NCBI RefSeq assembly: GCF_003208435.1 | Contig: NZ_QKMF01000017.1 | Coordinates: 1 to 64,000 of the forward strand | DNA from: Pelagimonas varians | GTDB taxonomy: Bacteria; Pseudomonadota; Alphaproteobacteria; Rhodobacterales; Rhodobacteraceae | Length of the DNA: 64,000 bases | Direction: 5' to 3' | Shown: in pieces, positions 1 through 9,672 of the stretch | Layout of the letters: the number at the start of each line of letters is the position of its first letter | Position numbering within the stretch: position 1 is the stretch's first letter | Position numbers and translations under genes: made by a program | The notes under the pieces: generated by a model | Database searches by the model: none | Told to the model about the DNA's origin: nothing | What the model saw: the letters and a program-made list of their open reading frames with translations, nothing else

Positions 1-2290
1 ATCTGTTGCCGTGGCAATTGTGCCAATCCCGGTAACAACGGTGCCGCCTGCAGAGGAAGAAATCGTATAGGCATACGTCGCCCCGACTTCGGCATCCGCA
101 AAGCTAAAGCTTGCTGTTGTCTGGTTTGCGACATTGATCAACAAATCGTCAAAAGACGCCGTATGGCCAGAAGGTGCCATAGTGTCCATTGTCAGACTGG
201 CCGTTGCCTGGACCGCTGAGTTCGCCGCGTCATCTGTGACATCGGCGGTCAGTGACAAAGGTCCATCGCCTAGACCCGACAGATCGACGGTGACGGTCCA
301 AATTCCGCCAGTGACGATTGCCGTCTGGTTTTGAGTGACCGGTGCGCCATCCGTTATCGCAATGGAAACCGTACGCCCGTCTTCCACACCACTGGCGGTG
401 CCGGACACCACAACGGCAGATGCCTCGGCAGCATTAACCCTGTCATCGGTCGCCAAAGGTGTGTCGAACGCCAATGTCGGTGCTGTGGCATCCTTGGTGA
501 TCGTGTCAGTGACAGCTGTACTGATGTTGTCCAAAGCATCGGTCAGTGTCACAGACAGCGTCAATAGCCCGTCGTTCAGACCCGACAGATCAATGCCGTT
601 TATCTGATCCGTACCGGTGGCAATACCGCCAGTACCCGTCACATCCGCACCACCTGCAGACGAGGAAATCGTATAGTCATAGGTTGCCCCAACTTCGGCA
701 CCAACGAAACTGAAGCTGGATGCAGACTGATTGGCCAAATTGATCACGCTGTCGTCAAAAACTGCGCCAAAGCCTACGGGAACTGTGGCATCCAGTGACA
801 GGCTTTTGCTCGCTTGAACCGCCGGGTTTCCGGCAACATCCAACACATCTGCGGTCAACGACAGCGCCCCGTCGCCTAGACCTGACATATCAACGGTAAC
901 GCTCCAAATCCCGCCGGTGACTGTTGCGGTCTCGTTTTGTGTGGTCGGGGAGATATCGGTGATGGCAATGGAAACCGTCTGGCCATCTTCGACACCGCTG
1001 GCGGTGCCAGACACCACAACCGCAGGGGCCTCAGCCTGACTAATCAAGTCATCGGTTGCCAATGGCGTGTCAAAAACAAGAGAGGGCGCAACGGCATCTT
1101 TGGTGATTGTGTCCGTCACCGCGGTGCTGATATTGCCCTGCGGGTCGACCAGAACAACGGTCAAAGTCAACGTCCCATCAGCCAAAACCGACAGGTCAAG
1201 ACCGCTGATTTGGTCTGCCGCTGTGGCGATTGCACCCGATCCAGTGACGTTGGTCCCGCCCCCAGAAGACGAAATCGTATAGGAATAGGATGCGCCCACT
1301 TCGGCAGCTGCAAAGCTGAAGCTGCCCGCGGTTTCATTCGCAACATTGATAACGCTGGCATCAAATGTGGCTGAGTGTCCCGTGGGCGCGACAACATCTT
1401 TTAACAGGCTGGCGGTGGCGTCCGCAGAGCGGTTGCCCGCATCGTCCCCAACACTTGCTGTCAAAGTCAATGCACCGTCGGCAAGCGCAGTCATGTCGAT
1501 GTCCAAGGTCCATATGTCCCCGGAAACAGTGGCAGCGTAGGTTAGGCTAGTGGCCAGACTATCTACGATCGAAATGGTCACAGATTGGCCGTCTTCCGCG
1601 CCAGACGTCCGACCGGAAACGGTCACAGCCGCTTGCTCTGATGAGTTAACGATTTCATCCCCAGCAATTCCCGATGTGAAGGAAATCAGCGGTGCTTGCG
1701 TATCCTTGGTCACCGTATTGGTGACTGCCGGAGCGGCATTGCCCAAGGGATCGGTCAAAACAACCGAAAGCGTCAGAGTGCCGTCACCAAGACTGGAAAC
1801 ATCAAGCGAGCCAACCCATTGGGTTGCTGACGCAATAGTGCCACTTCCGGTCACATCTGTGCCGCCACCCGAAGATGAAATTGTATACGCATAGGTTGCG
1901 CCCACTTCGGCATCCGCAAAAGAGAAGCTGGCCACCAGTTCATTGGCAGAGCTGATCGCAGATGCGTCAAAGGCCACAGAATGGCCCGTTGGCGGTGTGG
2001 CGTCGATTGAAAACGCATGCGTGACCGGGCCTGCAGATGAGCCGTTGGCGTCAGATGTCGTGACAGAAAGGGTCGCCGCCCCGTCTGCCAACCCGCTCAA
2101 ATCACTTGAGGTAGTCCACGCATCGCCGGACACTGTCGCAGAAAATGCATGTGAAACGGATGCACCATCGGTGATTTGAATACTGACGGTGCGGCCATTT
2201 TCAACCAATGAGGTTGTGCCAGCCAAAGTCACAGCACTAATTTCGGCGCCGGTGATAATGTTATCCGCAGTCAAAGGCGTGGTCAGCGTG
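1..2290 (-). repeat. Tandem 606-bp repeats coding Ig-like domains
   Basis: The motif aatcgtat (aattgtat in the last copy) recurs at 61, 667, 1273 and 1879, which is exactly 606 bp each time, or 202 codons. Neighbouring segments repeat in register, including cgcc(c)acttcggca and the ends encoding ...DGRTVSIAI... and ...TASLTMD.... Each unit appears to carry two Ig-like sub-domains. The copies have diverged by many substitutions but no indels in the sampled motif, so length is conserved. The array continues past the left edge. Confidence 0.85.
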
Positions 2291-5200
2291 ATCGACGGGA
2301 TTCTGAGACTCGCATTTGCGGTTCCGGAATTCCCGAGGCTGGACGTCAATTGGCCTGTGGTGTTCACCAAGGTTCCCGCAGAGGTCGCAGTTACATCCAC
2401 CACAACGGTACAAACCTGCGATGCATTCACGGTGCCGCCCGAATAGCTCACACTTGAGCTGTTCGCTGTCGCCGTCAATGTCCCGCCCGAACACGTCGAG
2501 GAGGCATTTGGTGGCGTTGCAACAACCATACCTGCTGGCAGGTTATCCGAGACATTCAAGCCGGTTGCAGGCACCAATGCACCGGTGTTGTCGATCGTCA
2601 ACGTCATAGCCATCGAACTATTCAGAGCCAGACTTGGCGATGCAAAGGACTTGGCAAACGTCGGCACGGGCGCAGCAGTAATTGCCAATGCCGCAGAGGA
2701 CGTGCCGCTATCACCCAAAGAGGATGTCAGAGCCGAGGAGGTATTTGTTTGTCCTGACGCGGCGCTGGCCTGAACCGTCACTTCGACAGTACAGGACCCG
2801 CCAGCCGGCACGGTGCCGCCCGAATACGACAAGGATCCTGTCCCTGCGGCCGCTGTCAATGTGCCGCCCGTACAGGTTGTAGACGCATTGGGAACCGCCG
2901 CATTGAGCATCAAGGTTGGATAGCTGTTGCTAAAGCTCAAGGATGTGGCCGCGGCCGAAGACGCTGAATTGTCGATTGTAAAAGTAATTGTCGTTTCGCC
3001 GCCCTGCGCAATTGCATTGGGGTTTATGACCTGCGCAAACCCCGGCGCAGGCTCAACCGAGAAGCTGGCGGATGCCGCATCGTCCAAAGTCAAACCATTG
3101 CTGCTCAAGGCACTCGACGTGCTCGTATAACTGCCGGGGGTGGCCGAAGAGGGCACCTGAACCGTGACGTCGAAGGTGCACGACTGGCTTGCGGCCAGAC
3201 TCGCGTTGGTCAGCGACAAGGTGCTTGTCCCCGAAAGAGATGATCCCGAACCGCAGACATCACTGACGGGCAAGCCACTGGCGACAAGTCCGCTGAGCGC
3301 GTCATTTAGATCATCGCTGAACTCTAGATCCGAGATCCCAGAGCCGCTATCCAAATTGGTGATGGTATAGGTCAGCGTAGTCGTGCCCGAGGCCCCAACC
3401 GCTGTTGGCGCAAAGGATTTCGCAAAACTCGCGGTAGCAGGTGCCAGAACTTCAAGACTTGCTGAAACAGCTGCGCCGGTAAGGGCTGTGCTGGCCGCAA
3501 CCGTCTGCGCAGTCACAGTGGCAGTGCTACTTGTATATGTGGTTGGTGTTGTACTGGCGGGAACTTGCAATGTTGCGGTAAACGTACAACTCGCATTTGC
3601 CGCCAAACTACCATTTGACAGTTGCACAGTCCCTGTGCCGGACAACGTGCCGCCGCACGCAGATATCGGAAGGTCTGTCGCGGCCAATCCCGCAAACAGG
3701 TTGTCCACTTCGTCGGAAAACGTAATTGTATCAATCGCCTCGGACAATGTATTTGTAATTGTGTATTCGGCAACGGTTGCATCGCCAGCCTGTACCGGAT
3801 CGGGCGCATAGCTCTTGGTGACAAGCAGATTGCCATCCTCGACATTCAATGTCGCTTTCAACGCCGGCAAAGAAACGGCGGCGCCGTCGAACTGTGCGGA
3901 AACTGCGCTTGAGGAAAAGAGATAATCGTCAACAGTCGGCGTCGCACCAACAGCCAGTTCAACATCAAACGTACAGATTCCACCTGCCGGAACCTCGAGC
4001 CCGGATGCAACAACTATCGAGCTCACACTTATAAACGATGACCCGGCTCCGCAGGTTACACCATTTACTGGAACAGTCGATACAGTAAGAGACGGGACTG
4101 CCGTAAAGCTCTCATTGAAACCCAATGCTGTAATAGTTGAGATGCCAGCAGTGTTGTCAAACGTGTAGCGAACAGTCAAAGGGTCGCCTGACGTGGCGAC
4201 ATAGGGATCTTGAAGGAATTCCTTTGACGTGACTAGAATCCCGCCCGCGAAAACAAAGATATCATCAGACACCGCAGGCGCTGTGGTCGCTTGGCCCCCG
4301 GCAGTTGCTGTCAAACCAGAAGTTGTGTTGGTGTAAGTTCCCGTTAAGGCCGAAGCCAAGTTAACCGTCACAAGGATATCACAGCTTTCGCCCGGCGCGA
4401 TAGAACCGCCGCTGTAGCTTAGCGTGCTTGTTCCCGTCATCGTACCGTTACACTCATTGGTGGGCGTAGCGCTCCACACGGTACCGGTAAGAAAGGCGTT
4501 CAGATCATCGGTGAATGCGATATCAGTCGCAGTCGACACGGATTCAGCGGCACTTTCGACGGTAAACAGAATTTGGGTTTGCCCGAGCGCAGCGGCCTGA
4601 TCATCAACGAAGGATTTGGTAAAGCTCAGGTTGGCACCGCCAAGAACCTGAAGCGTATCTGACGCCGTTGCCGATGCAATGGTGTTGCCATTTACGGTTG
4701 CCTCTACCTCGCCGGTACTTGAACTATAATCACCCGGCGCGGTTCCAGACGGAACCGTAGCTGTTACCGTCATTGTACAACTGGAGTTAGCCGCGACAGT
4801 CCCCCCCAAAAACGTCAACTCAACATCGAAATTGGGGTCCCCGAGACTGAACGTCCCGCCACATTGTGCCGAAAAGGCCACCGAAAGGCTGGCTGGGCTT
4901 GACAGATAATCAGTAAACGTGACCGAAGACGCCGCATCAACGGTATTTGGATTGGTCAAGACATATTCGATGGTGACCGGATCACCGGGAGCAACCGGAT
5001 CATCGGTAAAGGTTTTGGTCAAGGTCACCGGAAGAAAACCGGATCCCAAGACCCTGATCGATGCACTGGCCGTGGATCCCGTATAAGACGCGCCATCCAA
5101 CGTGCCGGTCAAGGCACTGGTGGTGTTGGTATAGCTGCTGTTTCCTGTCACACCAGATGGCAGGGCCACGTCGACCGAAAACTCACAGATATCGCCGGGG

Positions 5201-6294
5201 GCCAACGACCCGCCAGAAAAACTCAGGGTATCGGTGCCCGTGATCGAGGAACCGGGTCCGCATGGGTTTGACGGCAGCGACCCCGTAGCCACCGCACCGG
5301 TCAAAAATCCGTCCAGATCATCCGTAAACGCCAAATCTGTCGCCGAAACAGAGCGCGACGCGTTTTGCAGCCTGAACGTCAATTGAGCAGTGTCCCCTGC
5401 TGACGCTTGTGAAACCGCAAAGAATTTGTCGATTGCAACACCATCTGTGGGCAGGGATGGGACCGTCAGTTCATCGCGTAGCGTTGCAGACTGGCTTCCC
5501 GAACCGAATGAATCAAAATCAGTATCGATCAAATACGTTCCGCGATTCACGGCGCGCAAATCGAATACTATGGTACAGCTTGTTGCCAAGTTCCCGGCAC
5601 TTCGGAGCCCAAAGCTTGTTCCACCGGGCACGGCAGTAAGCGTTCCGTCAATCGGTCCGTTGCACGTCGATGTGGCACCGCTTGGTGTGGCGATCACCAA
5701 ACCATCGGGCAGCGTTGCGTTCAAATTGAAGCTATCAATGACGCTGCCAGGCCCCGTATAATTGTAGGTCATCCGCACCGTGTCGCCCGGTGTAGCCGTC
5801 GTCGATGACAGGCTGCTGGTGATCGTCACGCTGGCCGCCACAACTGTCAGATCGTCCGTCGCAGTGGTTCCGGTGCCGGCGTTGGATGTCAGGGCCGAAG
5901 TGGTAAGTGTATGAACGCCGACAGTGCTGGAACTGACCGGAATTTCAATTTCACAACGTTTACCGCTGCCAAGTTTGCCTTCCGCAAACGAAATCGAAGT
6001 AGCCCCCTCTGCTGCGCCCAGTGTTCCCGCGCAATCATTTGTGACATCACCCTTTGCGATCACCACAGAACTGGGCAAATTCACACTAAAGGCCAAATCA
6101 TCGACTGGGACGGACCCGCCAGTCTCCTCGATCGCAAATGTCAGCGTCGAAATCGTATCCGGCAAAATATCATCCGGCGTGAACTCCGCCGTTAGTGTAG
6201 GCACAACCGCGCCTTGGGCAGTTGCTGAGGTTGCTAAAAATGGCAAGGAAAGCAGGGCACCTACAACAGACAAACGGCTCAATCGACGGATCAT
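1..6294 (-). CDS. Giant secreted repeat protein, DUF7933/DUF11-like and Ig-like repeats (C-terminus outside window)
   Basis: The minus frame opens at ATG 6294 and I see no stop before the left edge, so at least 2098 residues are present and the C-terminus is missing. The first ~27 residues form a Sec signal peptide (MIRRLSRL, a hydrophobic core, then ATA-Q). The N-terminal two thirds hold about eight repeats of 128-139 residues. Each begins with a motif like F-[TA]-K-[ST]-F and has paired cysteines, as in DUF7933/DUF11 surface-protein domains. The C-terminal third is an Ig-like array with an exact 202-residue period and segments such as FADAEVGATYAYTIS. The likely role is a cell-surface or secreted adhesin or matrix protein; this is inferred from architecture only. 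A weak GGAA ribosome site precedes the ATG. It lies 169 bp downstream of the permease fusion on the same strand. Confidence 0.88.
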   Translation of the reverse strand, partial: MIRRLSRLSVVGALLSLPFLATSATAQGAVVPTLTAEFTPDDILPDTISTLTFAIEETGGSVPVDDLAFSVNLPSSVVIAKGDVTNDCAGTLGAAEGATSISFAEGKLGSGKRCEIEIPVSSSTVGVHTLTTSALTSNAGTGTTATDDLTVVAASVTITSSLSSTTATPGDTVRMTYNYTGPGSVIDSFNLNATLPDGLVIATPSGATSTCNGPIDGTLTAVPGGTSFGLRSAGNLATSCTIVFDLRAVNRGTYLIDTDFDSFGSGSQSATLRDELTVPSLPTDGVAIDKFFAVSQASAGDTAQLTFRLQNASRSVSATDLAFTDDLDGFLTGAVATGSLPSNPCGPGSSITGTDTLSFSGGSLAPGDICEFSVDVALPSGVTGNSSYTNTTSALTGTLDGASYTGSTASASIRVLGSGFLPVTLTKTFTDDPVAPGDPVTIEYVLTNPNTVDAASSVTFTDYLSSPASLSVAFSAQCGGTFSLGDPNFDVELTFLGGTVAANSSCTMTVTATVPSGTAPGDYSSSTGEVEATVNGNTIASATASDTLQVLGGANLSFTKSFVDDQAAALGQTQILFTVESAAESVSTATDIAFTDDLNAFLTGTVWSATPTNECNGTMTGTSTLSYSGGSIAPGESCDILVTVNLASALTGTYTNTTSGLTATAGGQATTAPAVSDDIFVFAGGILVTSKEFLQDPYVATSGDPLTVRYTFDNTAGISTITALGFNESFTAVPSLTVSTVPVNGVTCGAGSSFISVSSIVVASGLEVPAGGICTFDVELAVGATPTVDDYLFSSSAVSAQFDGAAVSLPALKATLNVEDGNLLVTKSYAPDPVQAGDATVAEYTITNTLSEAIDTITFSDEVDNLFAGLAATDLPISACGGTLSGTGTVQLSNGSLAANASCTFTATLQVPASTTPTTYTSSTATVTAQTVAASTALTGAAVSASLEVLAPATASFAKSFAPTAVGASGTTTLTYTITNLDSGSGISDLEFSDDLNDALSGLVASGLPVSDVCGSGSSLSGTSTLSLTNASLAASQSCTFDVTVQVPSSATPGSYTSTSSALSSNGLTLDDAASASFSVEPAPGFAQVINPNAIAQGGETTITFTIDNSASSAAATSLSFSNSYPTLMLNAAVPNASTTCTGGTLTAAAGTGSLSYSGGTVPAGGSCTVEVTVQASAASGQTNTSSALTSSLGDSGTSSAALAITAAPVPTFAKSFASPSLALNSSMAMTLTIDNTGALVPATGLNVSDNLPAGMVVATPPNASSTCSGGTLTATANSSSVSYSGGTVNASQVCTVVVDVTATSAGTLVNTTGQLTSSLGNSGTANASLRIPSITLTTPLTADNIITGAEISAVTLAGTTSLVENGRTVSIQITDGASVSHAFSATVSGDAWTTSSDLSGLADGAATLSVTTSDANGSSAGPVTHAFSIDATPPTGHSVAFDASAISSANELVASFSFADAEVGATYAYTISSSGGGTDVTGSGTIASATQWVGSLDVSSLGDGTLTLSVVLTDPLGNAAPAVTNTVTKDTQAPLISFTSGIAGDEIVNSSEQAAVTVSGRTSGAEDGQSVTISIVDSLATSLTYAATVSGDIWTLDIDMTALADGALTLTASVGDDAGNRSADATASLLKDVVAPTGHSATFDASVINVANETAGSFSFAAAEVGASYSYTISSSGGGTNVTGSGAIATAADQISGLDLSVLADGTLTLTVVLVDPQGNISTAVTDTITKDAVAPSLVFDTPLATDDLISQAEAPAVVVSGTASGVEDGQTVSIAITDISPTTQNETATVTGGIWSVTVDMSGLGDGALSLTADVLDVAGNPAVQASKSLSLDATVPVGFGAVFDDSVINLANQSASSFSFVGAEVGATYDYTISSSAGGADVTGTGGIATGTDQINGIDLSGLNDGLLTLSVTLTDALDNISTAVTDTITKDATAPTLAFDTPLATDDRVNAAEASAVVVSGTASGVEDGRTVSIAITDGAPVTQNQTAIVTGGIWTVTVDLSGLGDGPLSLTADVTDDAANSAVQATASLTMDTMAPSGHTASFDDLLINVANQTTASFSFADAEVGATYAYTISSSAGGTVVTGIGTIATATD
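2640..5440 (-). repeat. Degenerate ~380-416 bp coding repeats (DUF7933-like domains)
   Basis: Codons for the F-x-K-[ST]-F signature recur near 2646, 3029, 3411, 3810, 4213, 4610, 5004 and 5420, a spacing of 382-416 bp. The translated unit starts like SFAKSFAPTAVGASGTTTL and continues with TYTI, and later has a G-G-x-x-x-A-G-x-S-C segment. The repeats are diverged at the DNA level and vary in length, unlike the rigid 606-bp array beside them. Confidence 0.7.
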
Positions 6295-6416
6295 GTGAAA
6301 TTCCAATGTCTCGTTCAAAGAATTTGTGGCTCAAAAAGCGGTCAAGCCACAGGTCGCCCAAATTACTTACGAAAAAGTGAAAAGCACAACTCTAAGGTTA
6401 ACCCACGGTCACTTCA

Positions 6417-6437
6417 CCAAAAAGTGTATCACTTTGG
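6417..6437 (-). terminator. Possible weak terminator or operator palindrome
   Basis: AAAGTG-TAT-CACTTT is a perfect palindrome with a 3-nt centre. It sits 27 bp past the permease-fusion stop codon. Read on the minus strand, the right arm runs into TTTTTGG, a short U-tract. It could equally be an operator for the giant gene that starts at 6294. Confidence 0.35.
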
Positions 6438-6463
6438 CACTAATGACCGGTTGCCACGTTGAT

Positions 6464-9400
6464 TTAGTTCCGTTCGATTACGAACAGACTGCCAGTGCCT
6501 ATTGGTCCATCCAGCGTTGTGGTCCCGCCATCGGGCCAACGTACAATTGCCCGCGCTGCCGATTTTTCGCGGCCCAAGCCAAAATGCGCTTGTGGCGCGT
6601 CAAAGCTCATAAAGCCGCCGCCAAGTTGCAATTCACGCGTTTGCTGGGTTCCGTCATCTGAAACAAGCGTGATATGGGCCCCGATCCCGTCGCGGTTGCC
6701 CGCCCGATCCACCAATTGAAACGCCAGTCCGGGAATTTGTGTATTGTTGCGATACACCATGAGCGGCCCATTCACCGGGTGTGTCACAATATCCAGATCA
6801 CCGTCGCCATCCATATCAAACCGCGTTGCAGCGGCCGTCATCAAGTAATCTTCAAGCCCGAACGGGCCGGACGCCTCTTCGAAGCCACCCGTACCGGTGC
6901 TGTGGAAAAACAGGTTGGACGGAGACACTTCGTTCGGGACCCAAGTGCCGTTCACAATAAAGATATCCTGCCAGCCGTCGTGGTCAAAGTCGGCAATCTT
7001 GGTGTCCCAGCTCCAGCCGCCAACATCCAGCCCACGTTTGGCTGCGGTGTCCTGATAAGCCGCCCCATCCCATTCCAGCACCACATTTGACCGCAAGATT
7101 TGCTGGTGGGTTAGCTGGATTTCTTCGGCGGTTGGTTGGCGCGATGGCCTGAAATGCAGCGTGCAGTAAGCCTTGGGGATAGGCTGACTGGCCGGAATTA
7201 GATCACACAGCGATGCGTCGCGGCGTTGAATGGCCAGATCCTTGATCAACATCGCTTTGCATTCCGCCTGATAGCGGTCGGACAATGTCAGACAACGATC
7301 CGCATAAGTCGGGTCAAAACTGTTGCCGGATTTATACCACTCTTTGATGGCCATATTCTGTTCGCAGATGGCCTTGGCCGCACTGTCTTGAATCGCGTCA
7401 CAGTATTTGTCCAGCCGCTGCATTTTCAGCTTTTGCGACACGCCCGAAGACCGGCCGGCAATTTGCGCCATATATAATGTCGGGCGGCCTTCGTTGAACA
7501 GATCCACCGATTTGACGGCCATCGTTGTGGTGGTGGTATGCGGGATCAGGCCTTCGGGTTCGGTGATCATGGTCATGCCGCCCTGCCCGTCCCCGAGATA
7601 GAAATAATCTGGGATGTCGAAATCATTGCCAACGATCAGGTCTTGATTGCCATCCATGTCGATGTCCGAAAACAAGATTGTCAGGGTCTCGCCGGGGATG
7701 CCGGGCAGATCAGTGTAATGACTGCCGTCCATTGTGCCGCCTTTGTTGAACACAATCCGGTTGCGCGATTCTTCACCCGGAATGCGCCGATACCAGCCCG
7801 CTGCCCAATTGCCCAAGGCAACATCCAAAAACCCGTCGCTGTCCAGATCGGCAAAGCTGAGCGCCAGCGCCAAGGGGCTGTCAGGGTTGTTGGCAGCCTG
7901 CCGCGGCGGCTCCGCGCCAAAGACCCCGTCCACATTGCGCCACCAGAAATTGCCATTCAGGTAGGTTGCCAGAAACAGGTCCGGCCAGCCGTCATTATCA
8001 ATGTCAGTCAGAACCGCATTGAAAATATGCTGCTCCGCCAGCGCGCCCAAGTCCACCTCTTGGCGTTCAAACCGGCCGCTGCCGTCGTTCAGATACAGGT
8101 ATAACCCCACCTCGGTCGAGGCGACGGCAAGGTCAATATCCCCGTCGCGGTCGAAATCGGCACTGGACAGGCTGCGGCCTTCCCAAAACGGCGGCCACAT
8201 GTCCCGCATGGTGAATTCAACCGGCTTGTCGATGCCCAGCGTTGCGGCCTCTAATCGGGTGAACCCTGTATCAGCAGGGGCCGAAGGCGGCGCAAAGGGC
8301 ACTGCAAAAACAGAAATCCGCTCAGCATCGTCGCTGGACACATGCAATGCCGGGTCCAACTCTGACGCCTGCGCGGCGCCCCACAAGGCGGGCTGGGTTT
8401 CCGTTTCGCCCAACAGCAATTCCAGCGCGCGTTTTGTTTGCCATTCGTGATAGGCGTGGGTTCCATACCCCGACGCAAAGCCCAAAACCGCAATCGACGC
8501 CGCCATCAACATGGCCGCCCGTATCCCCAAAGTCTGGTAGATAATAAAGAACGAATAGATCGAAAAACTGCCAAGCGTGAACAGCAAGGCCATGACATAA
8601 CCGTGCGACAAACCTGAGGCAATCAGCGCCCCCGTCAGCACAACATCAAAGGCGATCGGCACCGGCAAGAACAACCCGACCATCGTCACCAGCGCCAAGA
8701 TCCCGATGCCAAACCCAAGCCCGACAATCAAATCTTGCGGCAGCAGAACCCCGACCGCGGCACCCAGAAACCCGGCCAGCGCCATCAAGGGCACAGTCAT
8801 CTTGACCAGATACCACAGGTTTTTCGCGTAGCCCGTGATCACACCCACAACCGCCGCGCCCAGCGTCTCGGGCTCTACCCCAAGTTCCTGAGCGGACCAA
8901 AGGGTTTGCTCCATCTGCGGCGCTTCAATTTCGGTTCGGGGCAACTGGCGGCAAATCAAAGGCACAACGATCAAAATCACAAACAGACTCAGCGCGATTT
9001 TTGTCACGGCCATGTAGAACGGCAGCAGACTGAACACCATCGACAAGACAATGATATTCAAGGTCGGAGAAGCCACCATCGCCGACAATGTCGTTTCGGC
9101 CCGCATCCCCGCAGAATACATGCCCCGACCAATCGGCGCGACACAATTGGCGCAGACCCCAAGCGGGGCCCCGATGGCCAACCCCAAAAATGAATTGGCA
9201 AAACCTCCGCGAAAACTGCGCTGCTGCAAATAGGACAATAGCGTCATGAATCCGGCGGCAAACAACAAGCCAAAGGTCATGCCCTTTTTGTTGGTATTGA
9301 TCCAGTTCAGCGTCGAATAACCGATCTTTTCAACCACACCCATTGCTTCGGTCAGGGGGTATTTGGCCTCAAAACTCAGCGGATCTTCGAGCTGGATCGC

Positions 9401-9532
9401 CCCGGACATCAGCGCCTTTTCGTTCAGGGCCGGATAGCGCGATCCCGTCCAGAACAAGCCGGCCAGCACCACGACAATCAAGGCGGCCAAAAAGAACCGC
9501 TTCTGATAATGGGGCGCGATGACGTTCTGCAT
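6464..9532 (-). CDS. Permease fused to FG-GAP/VCBS beta-propeller and ASPIC/UnbV domain
   Basis: The 1022-residue protein starts with a roughly 370-residue multi-pass membrane module resembling the DUF318/ArsP permease superfamily, including a C127-A-N-C130 motif after G-A-P-L-G. After a linker come FG-GAP-type repeats with calcium-loop motifs such as DFDRDGDID, DIDNDGWPD, DLDSDGFLD, DIDMDGNQD, DFDHDGWQD and DMDGDGDLD. They are interrupted at about residues 712-790 by a cysteine-rich helical segment. The last ~80 residues match the ASPIC/UnbV domain (RDGIGAHI near its start, then WPDGGTTTL). The propeller probably faces the periplasm. ArsP-like permeases move organoarsenicals, but the substrate here is unknown. 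The domain combination is unusual and the function is not assigned. It is transcribed divergently from the glycan operon at 9673. Confidence 0.85.
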   Translation of the reverse strand: MQNVIAPHYQKRFFLAALIVVVLAGLFWTGSRYPALNEKALMSGAIQLEDPLSFEAKYPLTEAMGVVEKIGYSTLNWINTNKKGMTFGLLFAAGFMTLLSYLQQRSFRGGFANSFLGLAIGAPLGVCANCVAPIGRGMYSAGMRAETTLSAMVASPTLNIIVLSMVFSLLPFYMAVTKIALSLFVILIVVPLICRQLPRTEIEAPQMEQTLWSAQELGVEPETLGAAVVGVITGYAKNLWYLVKMTVPLMALAGFLGAAVGVLLPQDLIVGLGFGIGILALVTMVGLFLPVPIAFDVVLTGALIASGLSHGYVMALLFTLGSFSIYSFFIIYQTLGIRAAMLMAASIAVLGFASGYGTHAYHEWQTKRALELLLGETETQPALWGAAQASELDPALHVSSDDAERISVFAVPFAPPSAPADTGFTRLEAATLGIDKPVEFTMRDMWPPFWEGRSLSSADFDRDGDIDLAVASTEVGLYLYLNDGSGRFERQEVDLGALAEQHIFNAVLTDIDNDGWPDLFLATYLNGNFWWRNVDGVFGAEPPRQAANNPDSPLALALSFADLDSDGFLDVALGNWAAGWYRRIPGEESRNRIVFNKGGTMDGSHYTDLPGIPGETLTILFSDIDMDGNQDLIVGNDFDIPDYFYLGDGQGGMTMITEPEGLIPHTTTTTMAVKSVDLFNEGRPTLYMAQIAGRSSGVSQKLKMQRLDKYCDAIQDSAAKAICEQNMAIKEWYKSGNSFDPTYADRCLTLSDRYQAECKAMLIKDLAIQRRDASLCDLIPASQPIPKAYCTLHFRPSRQPTAEEIQLTHQQILRSNVVLEWDGAAYQDTAAKRGLDVGGWSWDTKIADFDHDGWQDIFIVNGTWVPNEVSPSNLFFHSTGTGGFEEASGPFGLEDYLMTAAATRFDMDGDGDLDIVTHPVNGPLMVYRNNTQIPGLAFQLVDRAGNRDGIGAHITLVSDDGTQQTRELQLGGGFMSFDAPQAHFGLGREKSAARAIVRWPDGGTTTLDGPIGTGSLFVIERN

Positions 9533-9672
9533 AGGTTCAACCTTTTCGCACGCAATGAATTCAATGTCCTAACACACGGACCATTGGCTTCATCCTGATA
9601 GACCAGTCATTCAATATTGGCAGTCATTCTAAACCGTGTTACCTGATAAATGAATACTTGAGGAGATGGCAT

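Noticed and set aside
61-1886. Regularly spaced repeats considered as a CRISPR or satellite array
   Set aside because: The period is 606 bp, a multiple of 3, and the repeats are coding Ig-like domains, not short repeats with unique spacers.
134-6298. Many 60-145 codon plus-strand frames across the first 6.3 kb
   Set aside because: The minus strand is open from 6294 to the left edge with repeat-domain structure; the plus frames repeat with the same period as the minus-strand repeats.
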